Shown: positions 25,870 to 34,983 of the stretch, piece by piece | Layout: each line of letters starts with the position of its first letter | How positions within the stretch are numbered: position 1 is the first letter of the stretch | Source of the DNA: Spirosoma luteum DSM 19990 | GTDB taxonomy: Bacteria; Bacteroidota; Bacteroidia; Cytophagales; Spirosomataceae | Direction: 5' to 3' | Assembly: GCF_000374065.1 (NCBI RefSeq) | Contig: NZ_KB893290.1 | Coordinates: 42,989-106,988, forward strand | DNA: 64,000 bases | The notes under the pieces: model-generated | What the model saw: the letters and a program-made list of their open reading frames with translations, nothing else | Database searches by the model: none | What the model was told of the DNA's origin: nothing | Position numbers and translations under genes: made by a program

Positions 25870-27924
25870 CTAACGCAGCAATTGCCATACCTCGGCCACA
25901 CTCGTAACGGGTAGCTGACAGGCGCGGTTATAGCAAACGTAGATAGCCGTTTTTTCGTCGATGGGGCCGCGCTGTTGCAGCAGGGGCAGTTCACTTTTAT
26001 CGGTGGTGCCGGTGAGCACTTTATTGGGGTAAAATTCCGAATCGAGTTCGGCCCGGAACTGATCGGCCTGCGGGCCGACGATAGCAATCTCAGCCGTTGG
26101 TCGGGACCGTAGCGCCAACTGAGCCGCCCAGTTGGTGAGGTAGTCCGTATTTTGCTCCACCAACGGCTGCATCCGTCCCAGCATCTGATCGGCCCGCTCC
26201 GCGTAGTCGGGCCTTTCCAGCAATAGGCTCAGCGTGTACAGGTTTTCGGCCATCATGGAGTTTGACGAAGGAATCACGTTGTCGAACAGCTCTTTTTTGC
26301 GGGCAATCAGTTCTTCGCTGTTTTTATCGGTGAAGAAAAACAGCGGGTCGGGGCCGGTGAGGTCATCTACTGTTGCGTCACTGAAGTTAGCCAGCACATA
26401 CAGCGTGAGCTGATCGGCTTCCGCCAGCCAGTTTTCGGTGAAAGTGGCCTGATAGAGTGCCAGAAGGCCATCAATCACGGCGGCATAATCATCCAGAAAG
26501 CCTGCCTGCTTGGCCCGTCCCTGCACGCCAGCGGTGCTTTTATAGGTATGCCACAGCCTCCCGTTACGACTATCGCGCATCTTCTTCAATAGAAAGTACG
26601 CCTGGCGCAAAGCCAGGGTCAGGAATTCCGGTTCACCGAATACGCGGTAGGCGGTGGCCAGTCCCTTCAGCATCAGCCCATTCCAGGAGCACAGAATCTT
26701 ATCATCCAGCCCCGGACGGATGCGCTCGTCGCGGATGCGCATCAGTCGGATATGGGTAGCATCCAGCCGTACACTCAGGTCGGACAGTGTCCAGCCCATC
26801 CGTTCGGCAAAGGTTTCGTTGGATTCAGTCCGGTGGAGGATATTTCGCCCGTGTTCCCAGTTGCCCGACTCTGTCAGGCTGTACAGGTCGGCAAACCAGT
26901 CGTAGTCCTCGCCCAGTGCCTCCCTTATCTCGGGGGTGGTGAACGTGTAAAACTTCCCTTCCACGCCTTCGCTGTCGGCATCGAGGGCGGAGTAAAATCC
27001 ACCTTCCGGGCTGAGTAATTCGCGCTGGGCGAAGTGAATGGTCTGGTAAATGACGTGCTTATACAGGGGACTTTTCAGCAGGCTGTACGCTTCGGCATAC
27101 AGCGTCAGCAGTTGGCCGTTGTCATACAGCATTTTCTCGAAATGGGGCGCAAACCAATCGCCATCCGTCGAGTACCGGGCAAACCCTCCGCCAAGCTGAT
27201 CGTAAATACCACCCAGGGCCATCCGGTCGAGGGTGATCTTCACCTGCAAGAGGGCCGACTCATTGCCGGTGGCATCGTGATAACGCAGCATAAACCGCCA
27301 GATGGCGGGCATCGGAAACTTCGGTGCCCGGCGCATCCCCCCCTTCTCATCATCGGCCTTTACGGCCACTTTGCGGTAGAGTGATTCCAGGTTTTCGGTC
27401 GAAAACAGCGGGGTATTCTCGGACAAGCCATACCGTTCGGCATCCGTCAGGTTGAGTTCCCGGGCAAACCCCTCCGCCGACTGGACAAGATCATTGCGGT
27501 GTTCGCTGAAGGCCGACTGGACACTATCCAGCAGGTTGATCCAGTTCGGCTGGGGCAGGTACGTGACGCCATAAAACGGCTTGGCATCGGGCATCAGAAA
27601 CACGTTTAGTGGCCAGCCACCCTGCACGCCCATTGCCTGCACGGCGTCCATGTAAATGGCATCCACGTCGGGGCGTTCCTCCCGGTCTACTTTGATACAG
27701 ATAAAATGCTCATTCATCACCCGCGCTACGGATTCCTTCTCGAATGATTCGCGTTCCATTACGTGGCACCAGTGGCAGGCCGAATAGCCAATACTGACCA
27801 GAATGGGCTTGTCTTCGGCAACGGCCCGATTGAGGGCTTCGTCACCCCACGGGTACCAGTCGACCGGATTTTCGGCGTGCTGAAGTAAATAAGGGCTGGT
27901 TTCGTATTGAAGTTGGTTCGGCAT
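25870..27924 (-). CDS. YyaL-like protein: thioredoxin domain (DUF255) fused to an (alpha/alpha)6-type barrel
   Basis: 684 residues, the usual length. The N-terminus (NPVDWYPWGDEAL, SIGYSACHWCHVMERESF, VDREERPDVD, GGWPLNVFLMPD) is the DUF255 thioredoxin-like domain with a CxxC pair in CHWC. The rest resembles six-hairpin glycosidase/N-acylglucosamine 2-epimerase-like barrels (GGIYDQLGGGFARYSTD, EKMLYDNGQL, LCSWNGLMLKGLA). Function is unproven; spermatogenesis-associated protein 20 is the animal relative. No signal peptide, so it is cytoplasmic. Confidence 0.9.
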   Translation of the reverse strand: MPNQLQYETSPYLLQHAENPVDWYPWGDEALNRAVAEDKPILVSIGYSACHWCHVMERESFEKESVARVMNEHFICIKVDREERPDVDAIYMDAVQAMGVQGGWPLNVFLMPDAKPFYGVTYLPQPNWINLLDSVQSAFSEHRNDLVQSAEGFARELNLTDAERYGLSENTPLFSTENLESLYRKVAVKADDEKGGMRRAPKFPMPAIWRFMLRYHDATGNESALLQVKITLDRMALGGIYDQLGGGFARYSTDGDWFAPHFEKMLYDNGQLLTLYAEAYSLLKSPLYKHVIYQTIHFAQRELLSPEGGFYSALDADSEGVEGKFYTFTTPEIREALGEDYDWFADLYSLTESGNWEHGRNILHRTESNETFAERMGWTLSDLSVRLDATHIRLMRIRDERIRPGLDDKILCSWNGLMLKGLATAYRVFGEPEFLTLALRQAYFLLKKMRDSRNGRLWHTYKSTAGVQGRAKQAGFLDDYAAVIDGLLALYQATFTENWLAEADQLTLYVLANFSDATVDDLTGPDPLFFFTDKNSEELIARKKELFDNVIPSSNSMMAENLYTLSLLLERPDYAERADQMLGRMQPLVEQNTDYLTNWAAQLALRSRPTAEIAIVGPQADQFRAELDSEFYPNKVLTGTTDKSELPLLQQRGPIDEKTAIYVCYNRACQLPVTSVAEVWQLLR

Positions 27925-27961
27925 TACAGGAGCGAATAGACAGACAAAACTGCGTCATCCA

Positions 27962-29608
27962 TCAGTTTGTGATCAACACTTTTTTCGTTTGGGTTCCGGC
28001 TTCGTTTTCAATCCGGAGTACGTACAAGCCAACGGGCAAACGGCCCAGGTCGATGACTTGCTTTGCCTGGTCGACCCGTTTTATAACCACCGGCTGACCG
28101 TTTGTGTTTAGTACCGTCAGCGTTGTTGGGCTAGTGGGAAGTTGCCCGAATGACACCATCAGCGTGCTCTGCGCCGGATTGGGATAGACCGATACATCAG
28201 CCAGTGCGGGTTCCGTGGTGGTCACGGTCCCCATGTCGAACCGGCACAGGTACACCTCCCGGCCTGTGAGTTCAATTACCTGCTGCCAGCCTTTGTACCG
28301 TACCGTGAGGCTGGTTTTCTGCCCGTTCGCTGCGTACGGATTCTGGGCTGCAATCAGGATTCGATTGCCTTTGGCTACTCCCCGCCAAACGGGTAGCTGT
28401 CCATCCATCAAATCGCGGGCGGGGGTTTCGATGACCAGCTCGTACGCTCCCTGAAACATATCGGCAAAGCGCGACAGTCGGTATAACCCGTGCGTGAAGT
28501 GCTCGTAGGCGGCATAGTTATCCGTCCGGGCGGGGGCCAGCGTAGGATTTTCCCAAAGCCACAGGCCCGAGGCACCCGAAAAAAATGGAAAGATGGCTGT
28601 AGCCTCTGCCATGAACGGCTGAATAAAGTTAGGGTAACTGGTCGAGCTGTCATGGTAGCGCAGCCACACCCAGGGCACCACCGGCTTGCTGCTCCACGCC
28701 CGGTTTACCTCCACATGAAACAGCAGATAGGCCAGGTAGTCGGGAGCCAGCGGATTCGGGTAATCGTAGTAATAATAAGCCGACGGCGACAGCGCGTCGA
28801 GTCGGTCGTAATACGGCCCGCCAATGCCCCGACCCAGGGAATCCTGCACCATGTAATTCGTGCGGCTGAGGTTGGTGGTCCAGTCGGTCCAGGTAAAAGT
28901 CGGTACATTGAGGTAGGTGTTCAGTACGGGCGTGTCGGCGTAGCTGGTCACGCTGACGGTCGTAAAGTCGGCGCGCTGCCGCATGTAGCGGATGGCCTCG
29001 GCGTAGAGGTTCCGCATGGCCTTTTTGTAGGTCGCCACAAAATCCGCGTCGGTGAGGGTACGGTACTGCGCCGGTACACGGGCGTCAGTTTTTAGTCGCA
29101 GAATCCGGGTGTCGGTTTCCAGAAATCGCTCGATGTCCAGCGCAAACCGACTCACGGGCAGCACGTACAGGCCAGCCGCATTTTTCTGCCCCCCCGCCAG
29201 GTCCGACAAAAACTGGTCCCATTTGGCCCGGTAGGTGTTCAGGTCGTTGCCCCACGGACTTTCAATATCGCCCCAGGGCTGGTTCAGGCCGGTCGCCACG
29301 CCGTAGTAGACCACCGCCCGCTGACTGGCCTTTACCAGCGAGCCGTATTCACTGTCCTTTACATCCACTAAATGACTGAACCCGTGCCGCAACGGACTGG
29401 CCTGATTATCGGTAAAGCGGGGGCCGCCGTAGATGACGGGAAATGGGAGGGTAAAGTCGGGAAATTTGCTCCATTCAATCAGGTTCGGCTGGCTAACAGG
29501 CGTGGAGTTCAGCGGATCAGCGCACTGTTGCTGGGCCGCAACCGGGCTGGTTAGCCGTAGCCAGCATAGGATAACCCCGATAAAGAAAATGCCAAAGGAA
29601 ACCCGCAT
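27962..29608 (-). CDS. Secreted T9SS protein, possible glycosidase-like barrel
   Basis: 548 residues from ATG 29608 (MRVSFGIFFIGVILCW, signal peptide ending SPVAAQQ); the frame opens at 29626. The large middle region is rich in Trp and Tyr (ALDIERFLETDTRIL, YYYYDYPNPLAPDYLAYLLF, WSSKPVVPWVWLRYHD, SGLWLWENP) and looks like a TIM-barrel sugar-active domain, but no known family was identified. The C-terminus from about residue 465 is a T9SS type A tail (VYPNPAQSTLMVSF, LPVGLYVLRIENEAGTQTKKVLI). Exported to the cell surface. It starts divergently from the lipoprotein gene at 29732. Confidence 0.82.
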   Translation of the reverse strand: MRVSFGIFFIGVILCWLRLTSPVAAQQQCADPLNSTPVSQPNLIEWSKFPDFTLPFPVIYGGPRFTDNQASPLRHGFSHLVDVKDSEYGSLVKASQRAVVYYGVATGLNQPWGDIESPWGNDLNTYRAKWDQFLSDLAGGQKNAAGLYVLPVSRFALDIERFLETDTRILRLKTDARVPAQYRTLTDADFVATYKKAMRNLYAEAIRYMRQRADFTTVSVTSYADTPVLNTYLNVPTFTWTDWTTNLSRTNYMVQDSLGRGIGGPYYDRLDALSPSAYYYYDYPNPLAPDYLAYLLFHVEVNRAWSSKPVVPWVWLRYHDSSTSYPNFIQPFMAEATAIFPFFSGASGLWLWENPTLAPARTDNYAAYEHFTHGLYRLSRFADMFQGAYELVIETPARDLMDGQLPVWRGVAKGNRILIAAQNPYAANGQKTSLTVRYKGWQQVIELTGREVYLCRFDMGTVTTTEPALADVSVYPNPAQSTLMVSFGQLPTSPTTLTVLNTNGQPVVIKRVDQAKQVIDLGRLPVGLYVLRIENEAGTQTKKVLITN

Positions 29609-29673
29609 TGCTTGAAGTTTGGCCAAAACTACGGAATTTTAGGGGCGCAATGTGGCCCGGTTGCTAAACGAAT

Positions 29674-29689
29674 CGGGAACCGGTTCCCG
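29674..29689. promoter_or_regulatory. 16-bp perfect palindrome in a divergent promoter region
   Basis: CGGGAACCGGTTCCCG is perfectly symmetrical and lies in the 123-bp gap between the divergent genes starting at 29608 and 29732. Position and symmetry suit a dimeric repressor operator; no regulator is adjacent. Confidence 0.4.
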
Positions 29690-29731
29690 TTATTCATATA
29701 AACCAGAACATAAAAAAGGCGTTATTCCACT

Positions 29732-30190
29732 ATGAAAACTATCCGACTTTTCCTGTTGTCCGCTATCCTGTCAACAACACTCACGCATTGCAAAAAAGAC
29801 GATGGCGCTACCCCCGCGCCTACTGCAACGTCGCAAACCGATTTGCTGGTAGCTAACAACTGGCGCACCGTGCGCGTATCGACACCCGATGGCGCAGAAA
29901 TTAATAAAAGCCGACTGAATCTGGCCACGCAGGTATTGTATGACCTGAATATGCAGTTTCGGAACAACGGCACCGTCCGCGCCCTGGACCCCCGGCAATC
30001 CAACTCCGTTGTCAACGGCGGCACCTGGACGCTGGCACCTGATTTCCAATCCATCGACGTTGATGTTTCGGGCTTCAAAGGAAACTTCCCCATCGTCACG
30101 CTGAACAAAAATAAGCTGGTTCTTCGCCAGCGTGCCCCGGTCGACGGCAAAGATGCTGCCATCAATCTGGAGTTTGACCCCACTTTATAG
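29732..30190 (+). CDS. Predicted small lipoprotein
   Basis: 152 residues. The N-terminus MKTIRLFLLSAILSTTLTHC followed by KKDD is a lipoprotein signal peptide with Cys20. The mature part has a Pro/Thr-rich linker (GATPAPTATSQ) and then a lipocalin-like pattern (LLVANNWRTVRVSTPDG, YDLNMQFRNNGTVRALD, GGTWTLAPDFQSIDVDV, LNKNKLVLRQRAP) typical of Bacteroidota DUF-type lipocalin-like lipoproteins. Ligand unknown. Confidence 0.8.
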   Translation: MKTIRLFLLSAILSTTLTHCKKDDGATPAPTATSQTDLLVANNWRTVRVSTPDGAEINKSRLNLATQVLYDLNMQFRNNGTVRALDPRQSNSVVNGGTWTLAPDFQSIDVDVSGFKGNFPIVTLNKNKLVLRQRAPVDGKDAAINLEFDPTL

Positions 30191-30279
30191 GTGAAAGGAC
30201 GACAGAGCGAAAGATCTTCAATCTATTCCTTGCCTTTCTCCGTCTTTCACTCATTCGCTCTTTCAGTCTTTCGCCCTTT

Positions 30280-31167
30280 ATGCAATTCGAAACGGAACCG
30301 GGCTTTTTTATCACCGCCGATGCCTGGGGCGACCCGGCGCACCCGCCCGTTTTGCTCCTGCACGGGGGAGGGCAAACGCGCCATTCGTGGGGCGACACGG
30401 GCCGGTGGCTGGCCGACGCTGGTTGGTACGCTATCGCCCCCGACGCACGGGGGCATGGCGACAGTGACTGGTCGGCGGAGGGTCACTACGGCATCGAATG
30501 CCTGGCTAGTGATTTGCGCGCCATCTGTGCGCAACTGAATCAAAAACCCGCGCTCGTTGGTGCATCGATGGGAGGCATGACCGCCCTGATTGCCGAAGGG
30601 GAACGGGGACGGGCTGGGCAGCCAGCGGGTACCGATTCTATCTGTTCGGCGGTTGTACTGGTCGATATTGCCCCCCGTGCCGAGCAGAAAGGCATCGAAC
30701 GCATTTTTGCTTTCATGAGTCGCAATCAGGATGGGTTCGCCAGCCTGGACGAAGCCGCCGAAGCCGTGGCCGCTTACTTACCCCATCGGTCGCGCCCCTC
30801 GGACCACCGCCGACTGGAGAAAAATCTGCGGCTGAGAAAAGGTCCTGACGGTGCCATGCGCTACTACTGGCACTGGGACCCAACCATGCTGGCCGTGTGG
30901 CAACACATCAATGAGCCTGCAAAGCAACCTCACAATACCGATCGACTGTACCGGGCCGCCCGTGCCCTTACCGTCCCGACGCTTATTGTACGCGGGGGCA
31001 TCAGCGATGTGGTGAGCGAAAAAGTGATGGCTGAGTTTCTGGACGCCGTGCCAAACGCGCAGAGTGTGAGCGTGGCCGATGCCGGACACATGGTTGCGGG
31101 CGACTCAAATCATGCTTTTACTAAGGCAGTGATTGAATTTTTAATGATTGAAAGAGCGAAAGAATGA
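30280..31167 (+). CDS. Alpha/beta hydrolase
   Basis: 295 residues. Classical fold markers: oxyanion region LLLHGGGQTRHSWGD, APDARGHGDSDW, nucleophile Ser in GASMGGM, acidic residue in VRGGISDVV and catalytic His in DAGHMVAG. Substrate cannot be told; the closest architecture is the ester or C-C bond hydrolase group. No signal peptide. The start codon directly follows a pyrimidine-rich CTTTC repeat that recurs before the next gene, and the MFS gene follows 81 bp downstream. Confidence 0.88.
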   Translation: MQFETEPGFFITADAWGDPAHPPVLLLHGGGQTRHSWGDTGRWLADAGWYAIAPDARGHGDSDWSAEGHYGIECLASDLRAICAQLNQKPALVGASMGGMTALIAEGERGRAGQPAGTDSICSAVVLVDIAPRAEQKGIERIFAFMSRNQDGFASLDEAAEAVAAYLPHRSRPSDHRRLEKNLRLRKGPDGAMRYYWHWDPTMLAVWQHINEPAKQPHNTDRLYRAARALTVPTLIVRGGISDVVSEKVMAEFLDAVPNAQSVSVADAGHMVAGDSNHAFTKAVIEFLMIERAKE

Positions 31168-31243
31168 AAGAGCGCAGTATCTTGAACCGCTCCGCATCGG
31201 CGATCTGATTTCATTCGTTCACTCTTTCATTCTTTCGCTCTTT
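31151..31243. repeat. 22-bp inverted repeat made of GAAAGA-type octamers, between two genes
   Basis: Left arm 31151-31172 (AAAGAGCGAAAGAATGAAAG plus AG) and its exact complement at 31222-31243, with a 49-nt spacer. The left arm overlaps the 3' end of the hydrolase gene and the right arm ends 5 bp before the TTG start of the MFS gene. A degenerate version lies at about 30190-30278 ahead of the hydrolase gene. Could act as terminator or 5' leader structure. Confidence 0.7.
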
Positions 31244-31248
31244 AAAAA

Positions 31249-32595
31249 TTGAAAAATAACCCCCGTACCCTTACCGCCTGGGCTTACTACGACTGGGCCA
31301 ACTCGGTTCATTCGCTCGTTATTGTATCGAGTATTTTTCCGGTTTATTTCTCGGCAACGGCTCTGAACGAAACGGGGGGTCCGGTCATTAATTTCCTGGG
31401 GTTATCCATCAAAAACTCGGTTCTATTCTCCTACACCATTTCGGCGGCTTTCCTGTTTACGGCCCTGCTCTCCCCTATCTGCACGGCCATCGCCGACTAC
31501 AGCGGACGCAAGAAAGCGTTCATGAAAGTCTTTTGCTACACCGGAGCCATCAGTTGCAGCCTGCTGTACTTCTTCACGCAGGAAACCACCACGTTTGCCG
31601 TTATCTGCTTCTGGATCAGCCTCATTGGCTGGAGTGGCAGCATCGTCTTTTACAACTCCTACCTGCCCGACATTGCCACCGAAGACCAATATGACCGGGT
31701 GAGTGCGCGGGGGTATTCCATGGGGTATTTGGGCAGTGTGCTGCTCATGATTATAAACCTGGTGGTTATCCTCAAGCGTGAGTGGTTCGGCAACATCTCC
31801 GAAGGACTGGCCTCCCGGATTGCATTTCTGACGGTTGGGATTTGGTGGATTGGTTTCGCCCAGATTCCGTTTAGCCGCCTGCCCGACGCGCGGTTCCCCA
31901 CCGGGACCCGGCCCGATGGCGTTCAGAAAACCGGACAGCAAACGGGCAACTACCTGCTGAATGGCTTTAGGGAGTTGCGGCAGGTTTGGGGCCACTTGCA
32001 GCAGCAACCCCTGACCAAGCGGTTTCTGGTGGCGTTTTTCGTGTATAACATGGCGGTGCAGACGGTGATGTACGTGGCCACTATTTTCGGGAGCGACGAG
32101 CTGAAACTGCCCGGACAGAGCCTGATTATTACTATTCTGCTCATTCAGTTGGTCGCCATTCCGGGGGCGTACGGCTTCTCGCGGCTCTCCGAACGAATCG
32201 GGAATACCTACGCCCTGATGGTGGCCGTGGTCATCTGGATTTTCATTTGTGCCGGTGCTTATTACGTACAGACCGAATCGCAGTTTTTCGGGCTGGCGGC
32301 TGTGGTGGGGCTGGTGATGGGTGGGATTCAGTCACTTTCCCGTTCCACCTACTCCAAACTCCTGCCCGCCACCACGACCGATACAGCCTCCTACTTCAGT
32401 TTTTATGACGTGACCGAAAAGATGTCCATTGTACTGGGCACGCTGGTGTACGGCCTGATTGAGCAAATCACGGGCAGCATGCGGAATAGTGTACTGGGCC
32501 TGCTGGTGCTGTTTATCGTGGGGTTGGTACTGTTGTGGCGCATTCCGTCGCAAAAAGTTTACGGACTGCGTTTGGAAGAAACAGAAGTTTTGTAA
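31249..32595 (+). CDS. MFS transporter, UMF1 (Atg22-like) type
   Basis: 448 residues with about 12 membrane segments. The opening NPRTLTAWAYYDWANSVHSL is the hallmark of the UMF1 family, whose substrates are mostly unknown (yeast Atg22 exports amino acids from the vacuole). Other signatures: ADYSGRKKAFMKVFC between helices 2 and 3, and VMGGIQSLSRSTYSKLLP. The start is TTG at 31249, because the family-typical N-terminus begins there and no ATG is available upstream in frame. The tRNA-Val lies 31 bp downstream. Confidence 0.88.
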   Translation: MKNNPRTLTAWAYYDWANSVHSLVIVSSIFPVYFSATALNETGGPVINFLGLSIKNSVLFSYTISAAFLFTALLSPICTAIADYSGRKKAFMKVFCYTGAISCSLLYFFTQETTTFAVICFWISLIGWSGSIVFYNSYLPDIATEDQYDRVSARGYSMGYLGSVLLMIINLVVILKREWFGNISEGLASRIAFLTVGIWWIGFAQIPFSRLPDARFPTGTRPDGVQKTGQQTGNYLLNGFRELRQVWGHLQQQPLTKRFLVAFFVYNMAVQTVMYVATIFGSDELKLPGQSLIITILLIQLVAIPGAYGFSRLSERIGNTYALMVAVVIWIFICAGAYYVQTESQFFGLAAVVGLVMGGIQSLSRSTYSKLLPATTTDTASYFSFYDVTEKMSIVLGTLVYGLIEQITGSMRNSVLGLLVLFIVGLVLLWRIPSQKVYGLRLEETEVL

Positions 32596-32626
32596 GTTTG
32601 TGCCGGTCCAACGCATCGGACAGCAA

Positions 32627-32701
32627 AGGAGGTTAGCTCAGTTGGTTCAGAGCGCTGCTTTGACAGAGCAGAGGTCAGCGGTTCGAGCCCGCTACTTCCT
32701 A
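32627..32701 (+). tRNA. tRNA-Val (anticodon GAC)
   Basis: A full cloverleaf can be drawn: acceptor AGGAGGT pairs with ACTTCCT (one G-T pair), D arm GCTC/GAGC, anticodon stem CTGCT/AGCAG with loop TTGACAG (anticodon GAC), T arm AGCGG/CCGCT with TTCGAGC. Discriminator A at 32701; CCA is not encoded. Confidence 0.93.
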
Positions 32702-32713
32702 CATGATATCCCG

Positions 32714-32747
32714 AAACCCCATTTACAGCCTGTGAATGGGGTTTTTT
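32714..32747 (+). terminator. Intrinsic terminator after tRNA-Val
   Basis: Stem AACCCCATT/AATGGGGTT with a short loop, followed by a run of T on the plus strand, about 13 bp after the tRNA. Confidence 0.8.
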
Positions 32748-32829
32748 CATTGTCAACAGTAGGTCATTTGTATTTACTCTTTTCTCATGACTGTATTAAA
32801 CTTCACACCCACTTTTCTTTTAACTATAC

Positions 32830-34716
32830 ATGGAGCTAACACTCGAACAAATCATACAAAAAGTCGAACAACTGTTTGATGAGAAAAGGTATCAGGAAAT
32901 CATTACGCTTCTAAATGATGCACTACTTATACAATATGCTCATGCCACGTTATACGTCTGGCGGGCAAGAGCCTATAAAGAAATTGGTGAACCAGACCTA
33001 AGTTTTAATGATGCCCAAAAATCTATTGAGATAGATCCTTTATTGCCAATAGGATATGGGGTAAGAGGTACTGTTTGGGCTGAAAAGAAAGATTACGACA
33101 GAGCGATTGCAGACTATACAGATGCCATCCGAATTGATCCAAATTATGTAAAAGCCTACAATAACAGAGGCAATGCTTGGTCCGAGGAGAAAGAGTATGA
33201 CAAAGCGATTGCGGACTATACGGATGCTATTAGAATTGATCCAAATTACGCATCTACTCGTTACAATCGAGGCGTTGTTTGGTCTTTGAAGGAAGAGTAT
33301 GACAAGGCGATTGTGGACTATACGGATGCTATCCGAATTGATCCAAATTTTGCGATAGCTTATAACAATAGAGGCCTGGCTTGGTCTGAGAAGAAAGAGT
33401 ATAGCAAGGCGCTTTCGGATTATACAGATGCTATTCGAATTGACCCAAACTCTATAATTATTTATTTCAATCGAGGCCTTACTTGGGCTGAAATGAAAGA
33501 GTATGACAAAGCGATTGAGGACTACACGAATGCCATTAGAATTGATCCGAATTACGCAAACGCATACGGTAGTCGAGGTCTTGTTTGGGCTCAGAAGAAA
33601 GAATATGACAAAGCGATTGTAGACTATACGGATGCTATCCGAATTGATCCAAACTACATAAATGCATACGGCAATAGAGGCAATGCTTGGGCTGAAAAGA
33701 AAGAATATAATATGGCACTTGCGGATTATAACCACTTTATAACTTTGTCTGATAATCCTGATAATTATTACAGACAGGTTACTTTAGATAAAATTGAGCA
33801 ACTTAGAAAAAAAATAGAAAATGCTTGGTACGATGATCTTGATGGTATAATTAACGAAATAAAAGACTTGTTGCTGTTTGACAGTCCTTGTTTAACCCAT
33901 TATACAAGCTTGTCAGGTGCTCGGGCAATAATATTAGATAATAAGCCATTTCGGCTATCAGAAGGGTCTTTTCTCAACGACACATCTGAAGGACGTGAAC
34001 TGTTCAATTATCTTTCTTTTGAAACAACGAAGCGCACTGCTGACGAGACAATGGCAGAGTTATTTGTGGAGAGGCCATTTATTGGAAGCTTTGTCGCAGA
34101 GAGTAAACATAATGATCTGACCTTGTGGCGTATGTATGGAAAAGAAGCTCAAGCGGAGGCCAAAGGTTGTGCTTTGACAATTTACAGAACAAGTTTTATT
34201 GATAGTTTAAAAAAGAAAATAAGGTCAACAGATAAAGAAGCAGAAGTTCAGTCACAGAGTGAGGAGCAATTTACTTTCTATAATGTAGCATACTTATCAA
34301 AAAACAGGTTCATCGTTCCTGGCAAGAGTGATCCGGATGAAAATAAGTTAAACATATTAATGAGTGAATTGAAAGATAAAGCGATTGAATTAAATGATGA
34401 CCAAAAGATTAGTGTAGTTAAACTTCTGAACGAGATAGCTTATTTGTTTAAAAGCTCGGAGTATCAATACGAGAATGAAGTGAGGTTAGTCGTTCAGGGA
34501 GTAGGATTTACGAAAAAGATCAAAAAAGAAGGTAATGCCCCTAAAGTTTACATTGAACTGGTAGATATAATACCAGCACTAAATAAAATAACATTAGGTC
34601 CTAAAGTAGAACGGGCGGATGAGTGGGCGGCTGCTTTTAACTACCACATTAAAGATCAACTGATCAATAGGCAGAAAAAGGTAGAAATAGTAATCTCTCA
34701 TTTGCCTTTCAAATGA
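32830..34716 (+). CDS. TPR repeat protein with C-terminal DUF2971 domain, AT-rich
   Basis: 628 residues. Residues about 30-310 are eight 34-residue TPR units, six of them nearly identical (KEYDKAIADYTDAIRIDPNY, then AYGNRGLVWAEKK), encoded by 102-bp repeats. A linker leads to a DUF2971 domain at about residues 350-620 (LTHYTSLSGARAIILDN, EGSFLNDTSEG, LTLWRMYGKEAQAEAKGCAL, YENEVRLVVQG). DUF2971 has no settled function. No signal peptide. Base composition is clearly AT-richer than both neighbours, with A/T third positions, and the gene sits immediately after a tRNA, so recent acquisition is likely. No integrase or tRNA-end duplication was seen. Confidence 0.88.
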   Translation: MELTLEQIIQKVEQLFDEKRYQEIITLLNDALLIQYAHATLYVWRARAYKEIGEPDLSFNDAQKSIEIDPLLPIGYGVRGTVWAEKKDYDRAIADYTDAIRIDPNYVKAYNNRGNAWSEEKEYDKAIADYTDAIRIDPNYASTRYNRGVVWSLKEEYDKAIVDYTDAIRIDPNFAIAYNNRGLAWSEKKEYSKALSDYTDAIRIDPNSIIIYFNRGLTWAEMKEYDKAIEDYTNAIRIDPNYANAYGSRGLVWAQKKEYDKAIVDYTDAIRIDPNYINAYGNRGNAWAEKKEYNMALADYNHFITLSDNPDNYYRQVTLDKIEQLRKKIENAWYDDLDGIINEIKDLLLFDSPCLTHYTSLSGARAIILDNKPFRLSEGSFLNDTSEGRELFNYLSFETTKRTADETMAELFVERPFIGSFVAESKHNDLTLWRMYGKEAQAEAKGCALTIYRTSFIDSLKKKIRSTDKEAEVQSQSEEQFTFYNVAYLSKNRFIVPGKSDPDENKLNILMSELKDKAIELNDDQKISVVKLLNEIAYLFKSSEYQYENEVRLVVQGVGFTKKIKKEGNAPKVYIELVDIIPALNKITLGPKVERADEWAAAFNYHIKDQLINRQKKVEIVISHLPFK

Positions 34717-34983
34717 CAATATCCCTATATAACTATCCTAATCGAGAACAATTTAGTTTCTCTGCTTTTTTTCAAAGAAGACAATTTGATTATAAAAACC
34801 AATAAATTAAACTATTAAAAAAATTTAGCGGATGCCCATAAAGACTACCCGTTGCGGAAAAACAACCCTGTACTACTGAACAGCCGTGGGGCCTAATCGT
34901 TTGTACTATAATGCCTCTTTCGGAGAGGGAATTGAAACTGAACTGCCCATATTCCGGCAAGCTACTGAACCCCGTTTTTTACT

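Noticed and set aside
33040..33735. 231-codon minus-strand frame opposite the TPR region
   Set aside because: It is antisense to six near-identical TPR repeats and repeats with the same 102-bp period.
32627..34983. Attachment-site duplication of the tRNA-Val 3' end
   Set aside because: No copy of the tRNA end was found downstream of the AT-rich gene, and there is no integrase.
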